From: JAZGGS01 sp963714405
GTDB lineage: Bacteria; Bacteroidota; Ignavibacteria; Ignavibacteriales; Ignavibacteriaceae
NCBI GenBank assembly: GCA_963714405.1
Contig: CAVQOH010000001.1
Location: 372,001 to 436,000 of the forward strand
Reading direction: 5' to 3'
DNA: 64,000 bases
Each line of letters opens with the position of its first letter. Position 1 is the first letter of the stretch. The notes below the pieces were generated by a model. The model searched no databases. It was not told the DNA's origin and saw nothing but the letters and a program-made list of their open reading frames with translations. The position numbers were made by a program, and so were the translations under genes. Below, in pieces: positions 36,152 through 44,965 of the stretch.

Positions 36152-37795
36152 TCAATTAATTCTCAGTAGCCTCCTGTAATTGCCTTCGTTTTGTAAAATC
36201 CCAATAGCAGCTTGAACTTGAGTATCTGATAATAGCTGCTCTTTAATTCTGCCTTCAATTCCAAGATACCTGGATGCAATTTCTGTCATAAGAGTCATTC
36301 CTATTTCATCCTTATAAATGATGAACTCACTCTTATCTAAGTCATGCAATTTGGCTTTAATTGATTTTAATTCATTTTTAATTGATTCTTCTTTATCTGA
36401 AATATCATTAAGAATGATATCAATTTCTTTTTCAGCAATAGAATGGTAAATAAAATCCTCGCTGTTTATATATTCTCTAAACTGATTTAAGAGTTGCTCC
36501 ATATTCAAGTTTTCAAAATTTTGCTCAGGATTATTATAAGAGTAATAATTTGCAAATTTGAAAAAGAATCCCTGAGCAAGTAATTCCCTGGTGATATTTC
36601 CTGTAATATTAAATTCCACGGTGCTATCGGGCGTTATTCCACCTTTAGAGAAGACCTCTCTTTTACTATCTGTAAAATACTTTATATCTTCAGGAAGTTG
36701 GTCAGTTTTAATAACATTGCTTTCCTCTGAATAATCTACTTCCTGGATACATCTTCCACTTGGTGTATAATATTTCGCTGTAGTAATTTTAAGCGAAGTA
36801 TTATAATTAAGGGGAGTAATTGTTTGAACTAAACCTTTTCCAAAAGATTTTGTACCTAAAATTAATCCACGATCATGATCCTGGATAGCACCTGCAACAA
36901 TTTCTGAAGCGGATGCACTTCCACCATTTATGAGAACAACTAATTTAGCATCACCAACCATTGGTTCTTGTATTGAATAATATTTTCTTTCACTTGATGC
37001 ATCTCTTCCTCGCGTACTTACAATTAATTGATCCTTCTGAAGAAATTTATCACAAATATCTACAGCAATATCAAGCAAGCCACCGGGATTTCCCCTTAAA
37101 TCTAGAATTATTGATTCAATATTTTTCTTAGTTTTCAGCTGGCGCAAGGCTATTTTAATCTCATCACTCGCAGATCTACTAAAATTGGATAATTTGAGAT
37201 ATACGTTATTACTATTATCAGGATAAAAACCGGCATACGTTAAATTCTTAACAATAACTTCTTCTCTAACAATATTAAAGCTAAGTGTATCACTTTTATC
37301 ATTTCTAATAATTTTCATATCCACAATTGAACCCGGTTCTCCTTTTACAAGTGATGATATATCATCAACATTATCTGCCGAAATTGAAACTCCACCTGCT
37401 TCAATTATTATATCTCCAATTTTAATACCCTGCCGTTGTGCAGAATAACCATCCATAACTTCAACCACAGTTACCTGCTTTCCTCTTACACCTATTGATA
37501 TTCCAATTCCACCGTATTTGCCATCAGTTATCAAATCAATATCTTCTTTTTTCTTTTCATCTATAAAAATTGTGTATGGATCTAATGAAGATAACATTCC
37601 CCTTATACCCGCACGCATAAATTCTTCTGGTTCAATTTCATCAACATAATTGTAAGAAATTTCTTTATAAACACGACTGAACAATTCAATGTTTTTTGAA
37701 ATTTCTAAATAAATATCCCCCATTGAATAGAAACCAGAAAAAAGCAGCAGCATTATTATAGGAATGATTATTAAACTTAATTTTTTAGTATTCAT
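36152..37795 (-). CDS. S41-family C-terminal processing serine protease (CtpA/Prc-like)
   Basis: 547 residues. An N-terminal hydrophobic anchor (LSLIIIPIIMLLLFSGFYSM) places it in the periplasm. A helical part with FMRAGIRGMLSSLDPYTIFI precedes a PDZ domain (GGIGISIGVRGKQVTVVEV, about residues 90-160). The S41 catalytic core shows Ser in INGGSASASEIVAGA (near 292) and the general-base Lys in GTKSFGKGLVQ (near 317). The C-terminal 150 residues are a helical extension found in many Bacteroidota members. Such enzymes trim or degrade envelope proteins. It follows tmk with a 5-base gap. Confidence 0.93.
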   Translation of the reverse strand: MNTKKLSLIIIPIIMLLLFSGFYSMGDIYLEISKNIELFSRVYKEISYNYVDEIEPEEFMRAGIRGMLSSLDPYTIFIDEKKKEDIDLITDGKYGGIGISIGVRGKQVTVVEVMDGYSAQRQGIKIGDIIIEAGGVSISADNVDDISSLVKGEPGSIVDMKIIRNDKSDTLSFNIVREEVIVKNLTYAGFYPDNSNNVYLKLSNFSRSASDEIKIALRQLKTKKNIESIILDLRGNPGGLLDIAVDICDKFLQKDQLIVSTRGRDASSERKYYSIQEPMVGDAKLVVLINGGSASASEIVAGAIQDHDRGLILGTKSFGKGLVQTITPLNYNTSLKITTAKYYTPSGRCIQEVDYSEESNVIKTDQLPEDIKYFTDSKREVFSKGGITPDSTVEFNITGNITRELLAQGFFFKFANYYSYNNPEQNFENLNMEQLLNQFREYINSEDFIYHSIAEKEIDIILNDISDKEESIKNELKSIKAKLHDLDKSEFIIYKDEIGMTLMTEIASRYLGIEGRIKEQLLSDTQVQAAIGILQNEGNYRRLLRIN

Positions 37796-37800
37796 AAATC

Positions 37801-38418
37801 TTACCCTTTATCCATTATTTCAAATTCTGAAATAATGTGGTTATGGATATTTTGTATTGATTGTGTTCCATCTATTATTTTAAACCTCTTTTCACTTCTT
37901 GCCTTCTCAAGGTAACCGTTGCGAACTCTTGTGTAAAATTCCATATCAGCCAATTCAATCCTGTCTAATTTACCTTTCAACTTTTTCTTTTTCCTTTCAT
38001 TGGCAATTCCAACCGGAATATCAATAAAAAAAGTTATATCAGGAATTGTATCACCAATTGCCAACTTATGCACTTCTTCAACGACCTCCAATGGTATTCC
38101 CCTTCCATATCCCTGGTAAGCAGTTGATGAATCATGAAAACGATCTGAAATTACATAAATTCCCTGTTTCAAATAAGGTCTTATTTTCTCCCGCACAAGT
38201 TGTGCGCGGCTAGCTGAGAAAAGAAACAACTCAGTTTCCCTCAACATGCTGTCATATTTGTTATCCAGCAGTATTGTACGAATTTTTTCAGATAAGACTG
38301 TGCCACCGGGTTCTCTAATAACTTCAACTTTACTTCCCTGTTCAACCAAGTAATCCTTAAGAAGATCAATTTGTGTTGATTTACCGCAAAAATCTATTCC
38401 TTCAAATGAGATGAACAT
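37801..38418 (-). CDS. tmk: Thymidylate kinase
   Basis: 205 residues. It phosphorylates dTMP to dTDP. The P-loop is FEGIDFCGKSTQ, with a Cys where Gly or Ala is common. The DR(F/Y)-type dTMP site is DRFHDSSTAYQGYGRG and the LID follows PDITFFIDIPVGIANERKK. Length and order fit the family. It lies between the YbbR gene and the S41 protease gene on the same strand, 87 bases from the former. Confidence 0.95.
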   Translation of the reverse strand: MFISFEGIDFCGKSTQIDLLKDYLVEQGSKVEVIREPGGTVLSEKIRTILLDNKYDSMLRETELFLFSASRAQLVREKIRPYLKQGIYVISDRFHDSSTAYQGYGRGIPLEVVEEVHKLAIGDTIPDITFFIDIPVGIANERKKKKLKGKLDRIELADMEFYTRVRNGYLEKARSEKRFKIIDGTQSIQNIHNHIISEFEIMDKG

Positions 38419-38505
38419 AAAATTTTTCTATAAAATGAATAAATAATGAAATACCAAATAATGTATTATATAGATAAAGCATATATATATAAAAGTCAAA
38501 AAGTA

Positions 38506-39417
38506 TCAGAAAGTTTTAATTATATATCTAACCCTTTCAGGTTTTATAAACATTAATGAAGTATTCCTAGGCAGTTGGATGTGAGGGATAAGACTTCCTG
38601 CAGTATCGTTAACTATATCTGAATAAAAAAGATATGCTTTAAATTGATTCTCATTTAAATTTCCTAAAATATTAACCCCACCCCTAACACTGCAATCGAT
38701 TTTGCCTGGCAGTAAAACCACGCTTATATTCTGCGGAACATCAAGAACTTCAACGGTTATGTTTTCAAATTGCTTATCAACAACTCGCTGCACATCAAGC
38801 TCAGCTGTAATTAAATTTATACTGTAAGTTAAACCAGCAGTTTTAGGAAGTGGTAATTGCACATTTTTTTTTGTATCAACTGATAATAAAGATTTTTTTT
38901 CTGCAGTAATTGTGTTAAGCTCTTTCATGACACTGACAGGTCCTGAAACAATAACCGAATCGGGTACAATTAATATATCGCTTGCCAAACCGTAACCGGG
39001 TTTAAATTCCAAATTTAAATCCACCAATACCGGGACTTTCTTTGAAGCAACCCTTTCAACAAAAAAGACAACAGTATCTGGTTTTATATCAATTACTTCT
39101 GTCCCAGAAGGAATCCATCTATTATCCGCAAGATAATTATACAAATTAACAAACTTCATCCCGCTATCTGCTTCAGCCGAAACGAGATACTCTGATTCTG
39201 CACCTATATTAAAAGATACCAATTTCCAACCTTCACCTTTTAATTTGATGGAAACCTGTTCCGGTAATTTGGAACCGGAAGTATAACCATCAGGAAAATC
39301 AACTAGTTTTAATGAAACTTCGAGAGTGGTATAATAGCTATCAGATAGTGAAATTGAACCCCAAAAAACTGCTGAAAAGATTAGAGCAGCAATAAAAATG
39401 TATATTTTTTTTCTCAC
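38506..39417 (-). CDS. YbbR-domain (CdaR-like) envelope protein
   Basis: 303 residues. An N-terminal membrane segment (IYIFIAALIFSAVFWGSISL) is followed by about three YbbR-like repeats of 75-85 residues, each with a P-x-x-V-x-V motif (KVPVLVDLNLEFKPGYG, PDSVIVSGP, FENITVEVLDVPQNISV). In Firmicutes the related CdaR regulates the diadenylate cyclase CdaA encoded next to it; no cyclase is near here, so that role is not supported. It lies 71 bases downstream of the BMC shell pair on the same strand. Confidence 0.85.
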   Translation of the reverse strand: MRKKIYIFIAALIFSAVFWGSISLSDSYYTTLEVSLKLVDFPDGYTSGSKLPEQVSIKLKGEGWKLVSFNIGAESEYLVSAEADSGMKFVNLYNYLADNRWIPSGTEVIDIKPDTVVFFVERVASKKVPVLVDLNLEFKPGYGLASDILIVPDSVIVSGPVSVMKELNTITAEKKSLLSVDTKKNVQLPLPKTAGLTYSINLITAELDVQRVVDKQFENITVEVLDVPQNISVVLLPGKIDCSVRGGVNILGNLNENQFKAYLFYSDIVNDTAGSLIPHIQLPRNTSLMFIKPERVRYIIKTF

Positions 39418-39488
39418 AGTTATAACATAAGATTTTTTTTAAATAATTAACCTCAGAAAGGTAAATTAAATTTAAATGAAAATATATT

Positions 39489-40175
39489 TTAATGGAGGGA
39501 TTTAAAGTAGTCTAGAAGCAGTCCCCTATTAGCCCGCGAAATTTCTCTTCCCTGTATAGGAAATCCCTCCGTGCTCCGTGCAAGTCTTCTTAATTGATGT
39601 ACGTTGAGTACTTCTAACTCTTTCATTGATAACGAAGTTTCTGTCGTAGTCTTACTTTCTACACTTTTTGGTTTTTTCTCTCTTTTCTTAGTAACATCTT
39701 CTTTACCAAGTGCCTCTTTTCTGAGCCGCTCAATTGTTGAGCCGGTTTCATTTAACTCAATTTCATCTTCAATTACTATTTCGGGAGTAATTTTTTTGTC
39801 ACGTGTTGATTTTCTTTTTTCTTTAACCGGTTTTTCTTTTTTTTCAGTTGAATTTTTTTTTGCCTTTCTCGGTTCATCTGCAGGTTCAACAATTTCAGAT
39901 TTACTGTGAGGAATAATTAAATCTACCTGGTCATCCGGTCTAGGAATTACATGTGCAGAAACCAATTCGCCAATTCTTTGCGCAGCGGCTGCTCCTGCAT
40001 CTACAGCAGATTTTACAGCAGCTGTTTCACCATTTACCATTATTGTAATTAAACCTGCCTGAGCACGCTCCTTACCAATCAAAGTAACTTTTGAAGCTTT
40101 AACCATTGCATCCGCAGCTTCTATTGAAGCTACCAATCCCCTGGTTTCCACCATGCCTAATGCTTTTCCAGGCAT
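39489..40175 (-). CDS. BMC-domain shell protein with long charged tail and C-terminal helical domain
   Basis: 228 residues. Residues about 5-92 are a standard hexameric BMC domain (ALGMVETRGLVASIEAADAM, AAAAQRIGELVSAHVIPRP). The pore-loop part reads KERAQAGLITIMV, different from its neighbour. Next comes a Lys/Glu/Arg-rich, probably disordered stretch of about 90 residues. The last 45 residues (LEVLNVHQLRRLARS, then ISRANRGLLLDYF) look like two or three helices resembling Rho_N/SAP-type nucleic-acid-binding modules, though this likeness is weak. Tails of this kind on BMC-H proteins could bind cargo, DNA or another protein. It starts 3 bases after the 92-residue shell gene. Confidence 0.88.
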   Translation of the reverse strand: MPGKALGMVETRGLVASIEAADAMVKASKVTLIGKERAQAGLITIMVNGETAAVKSAVDAGAAAAQRIGELVSAHVIPRPDDQVDLIIPHSKSEIVEPADEPRKAKKNSTEKKEKPVKEKRKSTRDKKITPEIVIEDEIELNETGSTIERLRKEALGKEDVTKKREKKPKSVESKTTTETSLSMKELEVLNVHQLRRLARSTEGFPIQGREISRANRGLLLDYFKSLH

Positions 40176-40178
40176 GGG

Positions 40179-40457
40179 TTACTTACGTTTTGGTAGAATA
40201 GATTCGACTTCTGCGTGAGGGCGAGGGATAACATGAACTGAAACTAATTCACCTACCCGCTGGGCTGCTGCTGCGCCTGCATCGGTGGCAGCTTTAACTG
40301 CTCCGACATCTCCACGAACCATAACAGTTACATAGCCGCCGCCAATTGTTTCTTTTCCTAGCAATTCAACTTTAGCCGCTTTAACCATTGCGTCTGCAGC
40401 TTCAATTGAACCAACCAATCCCTTGGTTTCAACCATACCCAGTGCATCAAGTGTCAT
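40179..40457 (-). CDS. BMC-H microcompartment shell protein (EutM/PduA/CcmK-like)
   Basis: 92 residues, the size of a single-domain BMC hexamer subunit. Motifs are LGMVETKGLVGSIEAADAMVK, the pore loop KETIGGGYVTVMVRGDVGAV, and the C-terminal VSVHVIPRPHAEVESILPK, all very close to PduA/EutM-type proteins. Such subunits tile the facets of protein-bound organelles. GGGAG lies about 10 bases before the ATG. It is first in a tandem pair with the long-tailed BMC protein. No pentameric vertex (BMV), trimeric shell (BMC-T) or encapsulated-enzyme gene is in the window, so the organelle type cannot be named. Confidence 0.95.
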   Translation of the reverse strand: MTLDALGMVETKGLVGSIEAADAMVKAAKVELLGKETIGGGYVTVMVRGDVGAVKAATDAGAAAAQRVGELVSVHVIPRPHAEVESILPKRK

Positions 40458-40589
40458 TGAGTGCTCCCATTTGTGAGAATTAATGTATTAAAAATATATT
40501 TTTGAATGATGAATGTCAATCTTCTAGAGGCCTTAATTTTATTTATTTATTAGAGTTACTTTAATCAGTTAATCGAATATCTTAAATAA

Positions 40590-41027
40590 TTATTTATCAT
40601 TTTGGCTGTTTAGAAATTCTTGTAAAATGATTGCAGCAGAATTTCTATCTATTATTCCCTTGTCTTTTCTTTTCTTTTTGCTTCTTACTGAATCCAGCAT
40701 TTGTTGTTCAGCAAGGATGGATGTATACTCTTCATCCCATAGAATTACTTCTATTGGTAGTTTTTTTTCAATTTTCAATTTTATTTTTTTTACTTCTTCA
40801 GCAAGAATTTTTGAAGATTTATAATCCTCCGAAGGTAATCCGAGGATTATTTTTTTTACTGATTTTTCGTTAATTATTGATATAAGTTCTTCAAAAAATA
40901 GATTATTATTTATAATAGTTCTATAAGGATATGCAAAAGTTAGTAGAGGATCACAGAGAGCAATTCCAATTCTTTTAGAGCCGTAATCAATTCCCATATA
41001 TCTAAATTTATTTTTTAATGAATTCAC
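40590..41027 (-). CDS. ruvX: RuvX/YqgF-family Holliday junction resolvase-like nuclease
   Basis: 145 residues. RNase H-like fold with the N-terminal Asp in MGIDYGSKRIGIALCDPL, a middle LGLPSED, LWDEEYTSILAEQQML and the C-terminal DRNSAAIILQEFL, which carries the last catalytic Asp. The family acts in rRNA processing (YqgF) or junction resolution. Its start touches the rel stop (41027), so the two are translated together. The BMC genes follow after 132 bases. Confidence 0.93.
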   Translation of the reverse strand: MNSLKNKFRYMGIDYGSKRIGIALCDPLLTFAYPYRTIINNNLFFEELISIINEKSVKKIILGLPSEDYKSSKILAEEVKKIKLKIEKKLPIEVILWDEEYTSILAEQQMLDSVRSKKKRKDKGIIDRNSAAIILQEFLNSQNDK

Positions 41028-43201
41028 TATGCGCTTTCAAATCGTTCAACTGTGTAAACACCACTTAATTTCTTCAGTCTTTCAATAATTCTGTTGAGAT
41101 GCTCCAGATTTTTTACATAAATGGAAACACTCCCCTCAAAAGTTGATTCTTCGGTTGTATTAATATTAATAGATTTAATATTTGTACTGTTATAAGTAAC
41201 TATAGAATTTGCAATCTCATTTAATATACCGGGTATGTCATCGCCCCTAACAGTTATAGCCGAAACAAAAACAGAATCATCAGAACTGGGCCAACCAACT
41301 GTTACCAGCTTGCTTGAATCATCTTTGGAAAGATTTAAAAGATTTATACAAGTTTTACGATGAATTTTAATTCCCTCACCAATTGTTATGTAGCCAATTA
41401 CAGGATCACCGGGAATTGGGTTACAACATTTGGCGTACGAGTATAAAATGCCTGATTTTTTACCATCAACCAATATACCCCCTACATCCTGCCTTGCAAT
41501 ATTTGCAAACTTTTCAAATCCCAACTTTCCTTCTTGTTCACCTTCAACCGCTACTTTTTTGGGTATAAGAATATCATCAAGCAAAATAGTTCCCTGAGCT
41601 ATTGCTGAATAAAATCTTGCATTATTTTCAAACTTTAAACTACTGGCTAGTTTTGAAATTTCATTTGAATCAAAAGAAAGCTTTAATTTTTTTAGTTTTT
41701 TCTCCCAGATTTCTTTCCCAGTATTTACAATTTTCTCTTCCTCCTGGTTCATCCATTTTCTTACAGCAGAACGTGCTTTATGTGTTTTTACAAACTTAAT
41801 CCAACCTTTATTAGGACGTTGATTTTTTGATGTAATAATTTCAACCTGGTCCCCACTATGTAAAACTGTATCAAGCGGGACAATTCTTCCGTTAATCTTT
41901 GCTCCTATGCAGTGGTAACCAACTTTGCTGTGTATATCAAAAGCAAAATCTACAGGCGAAGAATCAAGAGGAAGTCGTCTTAGTTCACCTTTTGGTGTGA
42001 AGACATAAATTTCATCCTGGTACAGATTAAGTTTAAAATTTTCAAGAAGTTCCTTCCTTGCATCTTCACGGCTTGAAGTATCAAAAATATCTCGAATCCA
42101 GTTAACCCAGTTTTCAAGTTCTTTATCTGTTGCAGTTTTATCTTCCTTATAGCGCCAATGTGCAGCAACACCTCTCTCGGCAATCTCATGCATTTTTTTT
42201 GTACGGATTTGTACCTCAACTAATCTGCCATTCGGCCCAACCACTGTAGTATGAATTGACTGGTAGTTATTAGTTTTAGGTATTGAAATGTAATCTTTAA
42301 ATCTATCAGGCACAGGAAGATAAATCTGGTTTACGATGCCAAGTGTGGTGTAGCAATCATTTGTATTTGCTGTATCTAAAATAATTCTTATCGCAAAGAG
42401 ATCATAAATTTCTTCAAAAGGTTTATTGCGCCTTATCATTTTTCTGTAAATGCTGTATAGATGTTTAGGTCTTCCGCCTAAATCATAGTTGAGTTTATAT
42501 TCATCCAAGCTTTTAATAATTGGTTCAGAAAATTTTTTAATATATGCTTCACGCTCTTTTCTTCTTCCTCTAACCTTCGCTACAAGATCTTCGTATGCTT
42601 CCCTATTCAAGTATTTAAACGATAAATCTTCAAATTCCCATTTAACCCTACCTAATCCAAATCTGTGAGCAAACGGAGCATATATTTCTAAAGTCTCCTG
42701 AGCAATTCTTCTTTGTTTATCAGGTCTTATAAATTCAAGAGTTCTCATATTATGCAGCCGATCGGCTATTTTTACAAGAATAACCCTGACATCTTCCACC
42801 ATTGAAAGGAGCATCTTTCTATAATTTTCTGCTTTAGTAATATCCTGCCCCTTGAATATTCCTCCTATCTTGGTTACTCCATCAACAATTTCTGCAACTT
42901 CTTTCCCAAATTCTTTTGTAAGCAGATCAATGTTAAACTCAGTATCTTCAACTACATCATGTAAAAGAGTACTAACAACAGTTATATCATCTAAAGGGAA
43001 CTCATTTACAATTATTAATGCAACTTCATAGGGATGTGTAAAGTAAGGTTCGCCGGAAGCTCTTATATCATGTTTATGTGCTTCAAGTGCAAACGCAAAT
43101 GCTTTTGTAATCAATTCTTCATTAACGGAAGGAAGATTTTTTCTGCATATTGTAAGCAGATCCATCAGCATTTTTTTATGTTTAGGATCTTCTATATCCA
43201 T
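41027..43201 (-). CDS. Bifunctional (p)ppGpp synthetase/hydrolase (Rel/SpoT)
   Basis: 724 residues with the full long RSH arrangement. The HD hydrolase domain has THPYEVALII and LLHDVVEDTEF. The synthetase domain has GGRPKHLYSIYRKM, the RFKDYI motif, where the RxKD form is typical of bifunctional enzymes, and VEVQIRTKKMHEIAE. A TGS domain follows (FTPKGELRRLPLDSSPVDFAF), then a helical/zinc-finger region with CCNPIPGDPVIGYI, and a C-terminal ACT domain. It makes and degrades the stringent-response alarmone. Downstream ruvX shares one base with its stop. Confidence 0.96.
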   Translation of the reverse strand: MDIEDPKHKKMLMDLLTICRKNLPSVNEELITKAFAFALEAHKHDIRASGEPYFTHPYEVALIIVNEFPLDDITVVSTLLHDVVEDTEFNIDLLTKEFGKEVAEIVDGVTKIGGIFKGQDITKAENYRKMLLSMVEDVRVILVKIADRLHNMRTLEFIRPDKQRRIAQETLEIYAPFAHRFGLGRVKWEFEDLSFKYLNREAYEDLVAKVRGRRKEREAYIKKFSEPIIKSLDEYKLNYDLGGRPKHLYSIYRKMIRRNKPFEEIYDLFAIRIILDTANTNDCYTTLGIVNQIYLPVPDRFKDYISIPKTNNYQSIHTTVVGPNGRLVEVQIRTKKMHEIAERGVAAHWRYKEDKTATDKELENWVNWIRDIFDTSSREDARKELLENFKLNLYQDEIYVFTPKGELRRLPLDSSPVDFAFDIHSKVGYHCIGAKINGRIVPLDTVLHSGDQVEIITSKNQRPNKGWIKFVKTHKARSAVRKWMNQEEEKIVNTGKEIWEKKLKKLKLSFDSNEISKLASSLKFENNARFYSAIAQGTILLDDILIPKKVAVEGEQEGKLGFEKFANIARQDVGGILVDGKKSGILYSYAKCCNPIPGDPVIGYITIGEGIKIHRKTCINLLNLSKDDSSKLVTVGWPSSDDSVFVSAITVRGDDIPGILNEIANSIVTYNSTNIKSININTTEESTFEGSVSIYVKNLEHLNRIIERLKKLSGVYTVERFESA

Positions 43202-43302
43202 AAATACATTTTAAGCTATATTGGTTTTATTCAGTGGAATAATTTAATTTATTTTAATGAGATGATAAAGTCAGTGAAGCATAATTGGTGAATATTTTAT
43301 AC

Positions 43303-44340
43303 CTATTCAGTAAGCTCAGCAAGTAACCTCTCAACTCTATCCAGTCGATCTTCCAGTTTTTCCAATGATTTTTCAGGAATATCATTTTTGTTTAAAATTT
43401 CTTTACACAACTTAATTGCTTTATTTTTCATTCCAGCTTTTGTGTATTGCTGTGCAATAAGATGTTTTAAAATTATTTCATTAACCTGGTTAGATTTTCT
43501 AAATCTTGGATATGATTGTAATATTTCAGAATAAACTTCTATCGCCTGCTCCGGATTAACATCTTCGTAAGCTCTTGCTAAACCCCATTTAAATAACCTT
43601 GAATCAGGAAAATCCTGCAAAGCATTTCCTGCAATTTTAATTGCTTCAATATATTTTTCCTGGTCAATGTAAATCCAGATTAGAGAATTGATAGCCAGGT
43701 AAGTGTTATATGATGAAGAATCAATAGCAGTTAATAATCGCTCAATACCATAATTTTTATTATCATCAATAAACGGAAGCCAGGAAAGTGGTTCAGATTT
43801 TCTGCTTTTCCAATATACAAAAGTTCCAATTGCTATATATGATTCGTAAAAAGAATCATTTATCTCTAGACATTTTTCAAATGAAGCTATTGAATTAAGC
43901 CCTGTGGATAGGGCTGATAGCCAGCTTTGGTTTATAGCATTAAAATAAGCCAGGTAACCTTCAGATAGTGCATAAAAGTAGTTGTACCAAATGTTCTCAT
44001 CATCATCGTCAAGCAAATTTTCTGCTTGCTCTTTTGCATCTTCAAGTAATTTATAAATTAAATCAGAATTAAATTCTTCAGAATAATCATAAGATTCCGA
44101 AATGCTTGTTGCGGCAAGATAAATTTTACCTAACGGAATATCAGGATATTCATCATTCAAAGCATTAAAAAATATATTTGCTCCCTTGTAATCCTGGTTT
44201 ATAATATGAATTATCCCATCTTTTAATAATGCATCCACACGAGGAATTGGATAGTTCTGGCAAATAATTATTTGCTGTATAAAAAAAACGAATAGAATTA
44301 TTAAAATGGATTTAAAGTGTACCAAATGTTCTATCTCCTG
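43303..44340 (-). CDS. Secreted tetratricopeptide-repeat protein
   Basis: About 345 residues if started at the ATG at 44340, which gives MQEIEHLVHFKSILIIL and a signal peptide ending near IIICQ. A longer frame begins at 44376 inside upp and a TTG at 44325 is also possible. The mature part is helical TPR-like (AINSLIWIYIDQEKYIEAIKI, GLARAYEDVNPEQAIEVYSE) and ends in a short coiled coil (KSLEKLEDRLDRVERLLAEL). Partner unknown. It overlaps upp by 29 bases with the chosen start, so it is likely coupled to it. Confidence 0.72.
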   Translation of the reverse strand, partial: QEIEHLVHFKSILIILFVFFIQQIIICQNYPIPRVDALLKDGIIHIINQDYKGANIFFNALNDEYPDIPLGKIYLAATSISESYDYSEEFNSDLIYKLLEDAKEQAENLLDDDDENIWYNYFYALSEGYLAYFNAINQSWLSALSTGLNSIASFEKCLEINDSFYESYIAIGTFVYWKSRKSEPLSWLPFIDDNKNYGIERLLTAIDSSSYNTYLAINSLIWIYIDQEKYIEAIKIAGNALQDFPDSRLFKWGLARAYEDVNPEQAIEVYSEILQSYPRFRKSNQVNEIILKHLIAQQYTKAGMKNKAIKLCKEILNKNDIPEKSLEKLEDRLDRVERLLAELTE

Positions 44341-44950
44341 CATCACCCAACCCTGGGAGTATATAACCATTTTCATTTAATGTTCTGTCTAAAGCAGCGC
44401 CATAAATTTTCACATCCGGATGATCATTATATAATTTATCAACTCCTTCAGGCGATGCAACAATGGATGCAAATGCAATTTCATTTACACCACGATTTTT
44501 CAAATACTTAATTGCTTCTGAAGCACTTCCACCGGTTGCAAGCATAGGATCAAGAAGTATAACTTCAGCATCACCTATATCCTTAGGTGTTTTGTAATAA
44601 TATTCAGTTGGTTTTAAAGTCGTTTCATCTCTTTCTAAACCAATGTGCCCAAGTTTTGCTTCAGGTATAATTTGGAGAAAACCGTTTACCATTCCCAAAC
44701 CAGCTCTTAAAACCGGAACTAATACAACTTCTTGTGTAAGAATATGACCCATTGTTTTTTCAAGAGGTGTTTCAATTTCTGTAGTTGACAGATCAAAATC
44801 TTTACTGATTTCAACCGCAAGAACATTTGAAATTCTTGTTACTGCATCCCTGAAACGGTTACAATCTGTTTCAGTTTTACGTAAAATTGATATATCTCTT
44901 TTAACAAGAGGATGATCAATTACCGTAAAATTTTTTAATTCTTTCATCAA
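44312..44950 (-). CDS. upp: Uracil phosphoribosyltransferase
   Basis: 212 residues. It makes UMP from uracil and PRPP in pyrimidine salvage. Conserved segments are ILTQEVVLVPVLRAGLGMVNG, the PRPP loop DPMLATGGSASEAI, and the uracil-binding C-terminus GYILPGLGDAGDRTFGT. Length fits the family. It starts with two Met codons in a row. The gene lies 15 bases downstream of the FAD oxidoreductase gene. Confidence 0.96.
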   Translation of the reverse strand: MMKELKNFTVIDHPLVKRDISILRKTETDCNRFRDAVTRISNVLAVEISKDFDLSTTEIETPLEKTMGHILTQEVVLVPVLRAGLGMVNGFLQIIPEAKLGHIGLERDETTLKPTEYYYKTPKDIGDAEVILLDPMLATGGSASEAIKYLKNRGVNEIAFASIVASPEGVDKLYNDHPDVKIYGAALDRTLNENGYILPGLGDAGDRTFGTL

Positions 44951-44965
44951 TATTCCTAAATATTT

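Noticed and set aside
38506..39417. Assignment of the YbbR protein as CdaR, regulator of a c-di-AMP cyclase
   Set aside because: No diadenylate cyclase gene is next to it, so only the domain family is supported.
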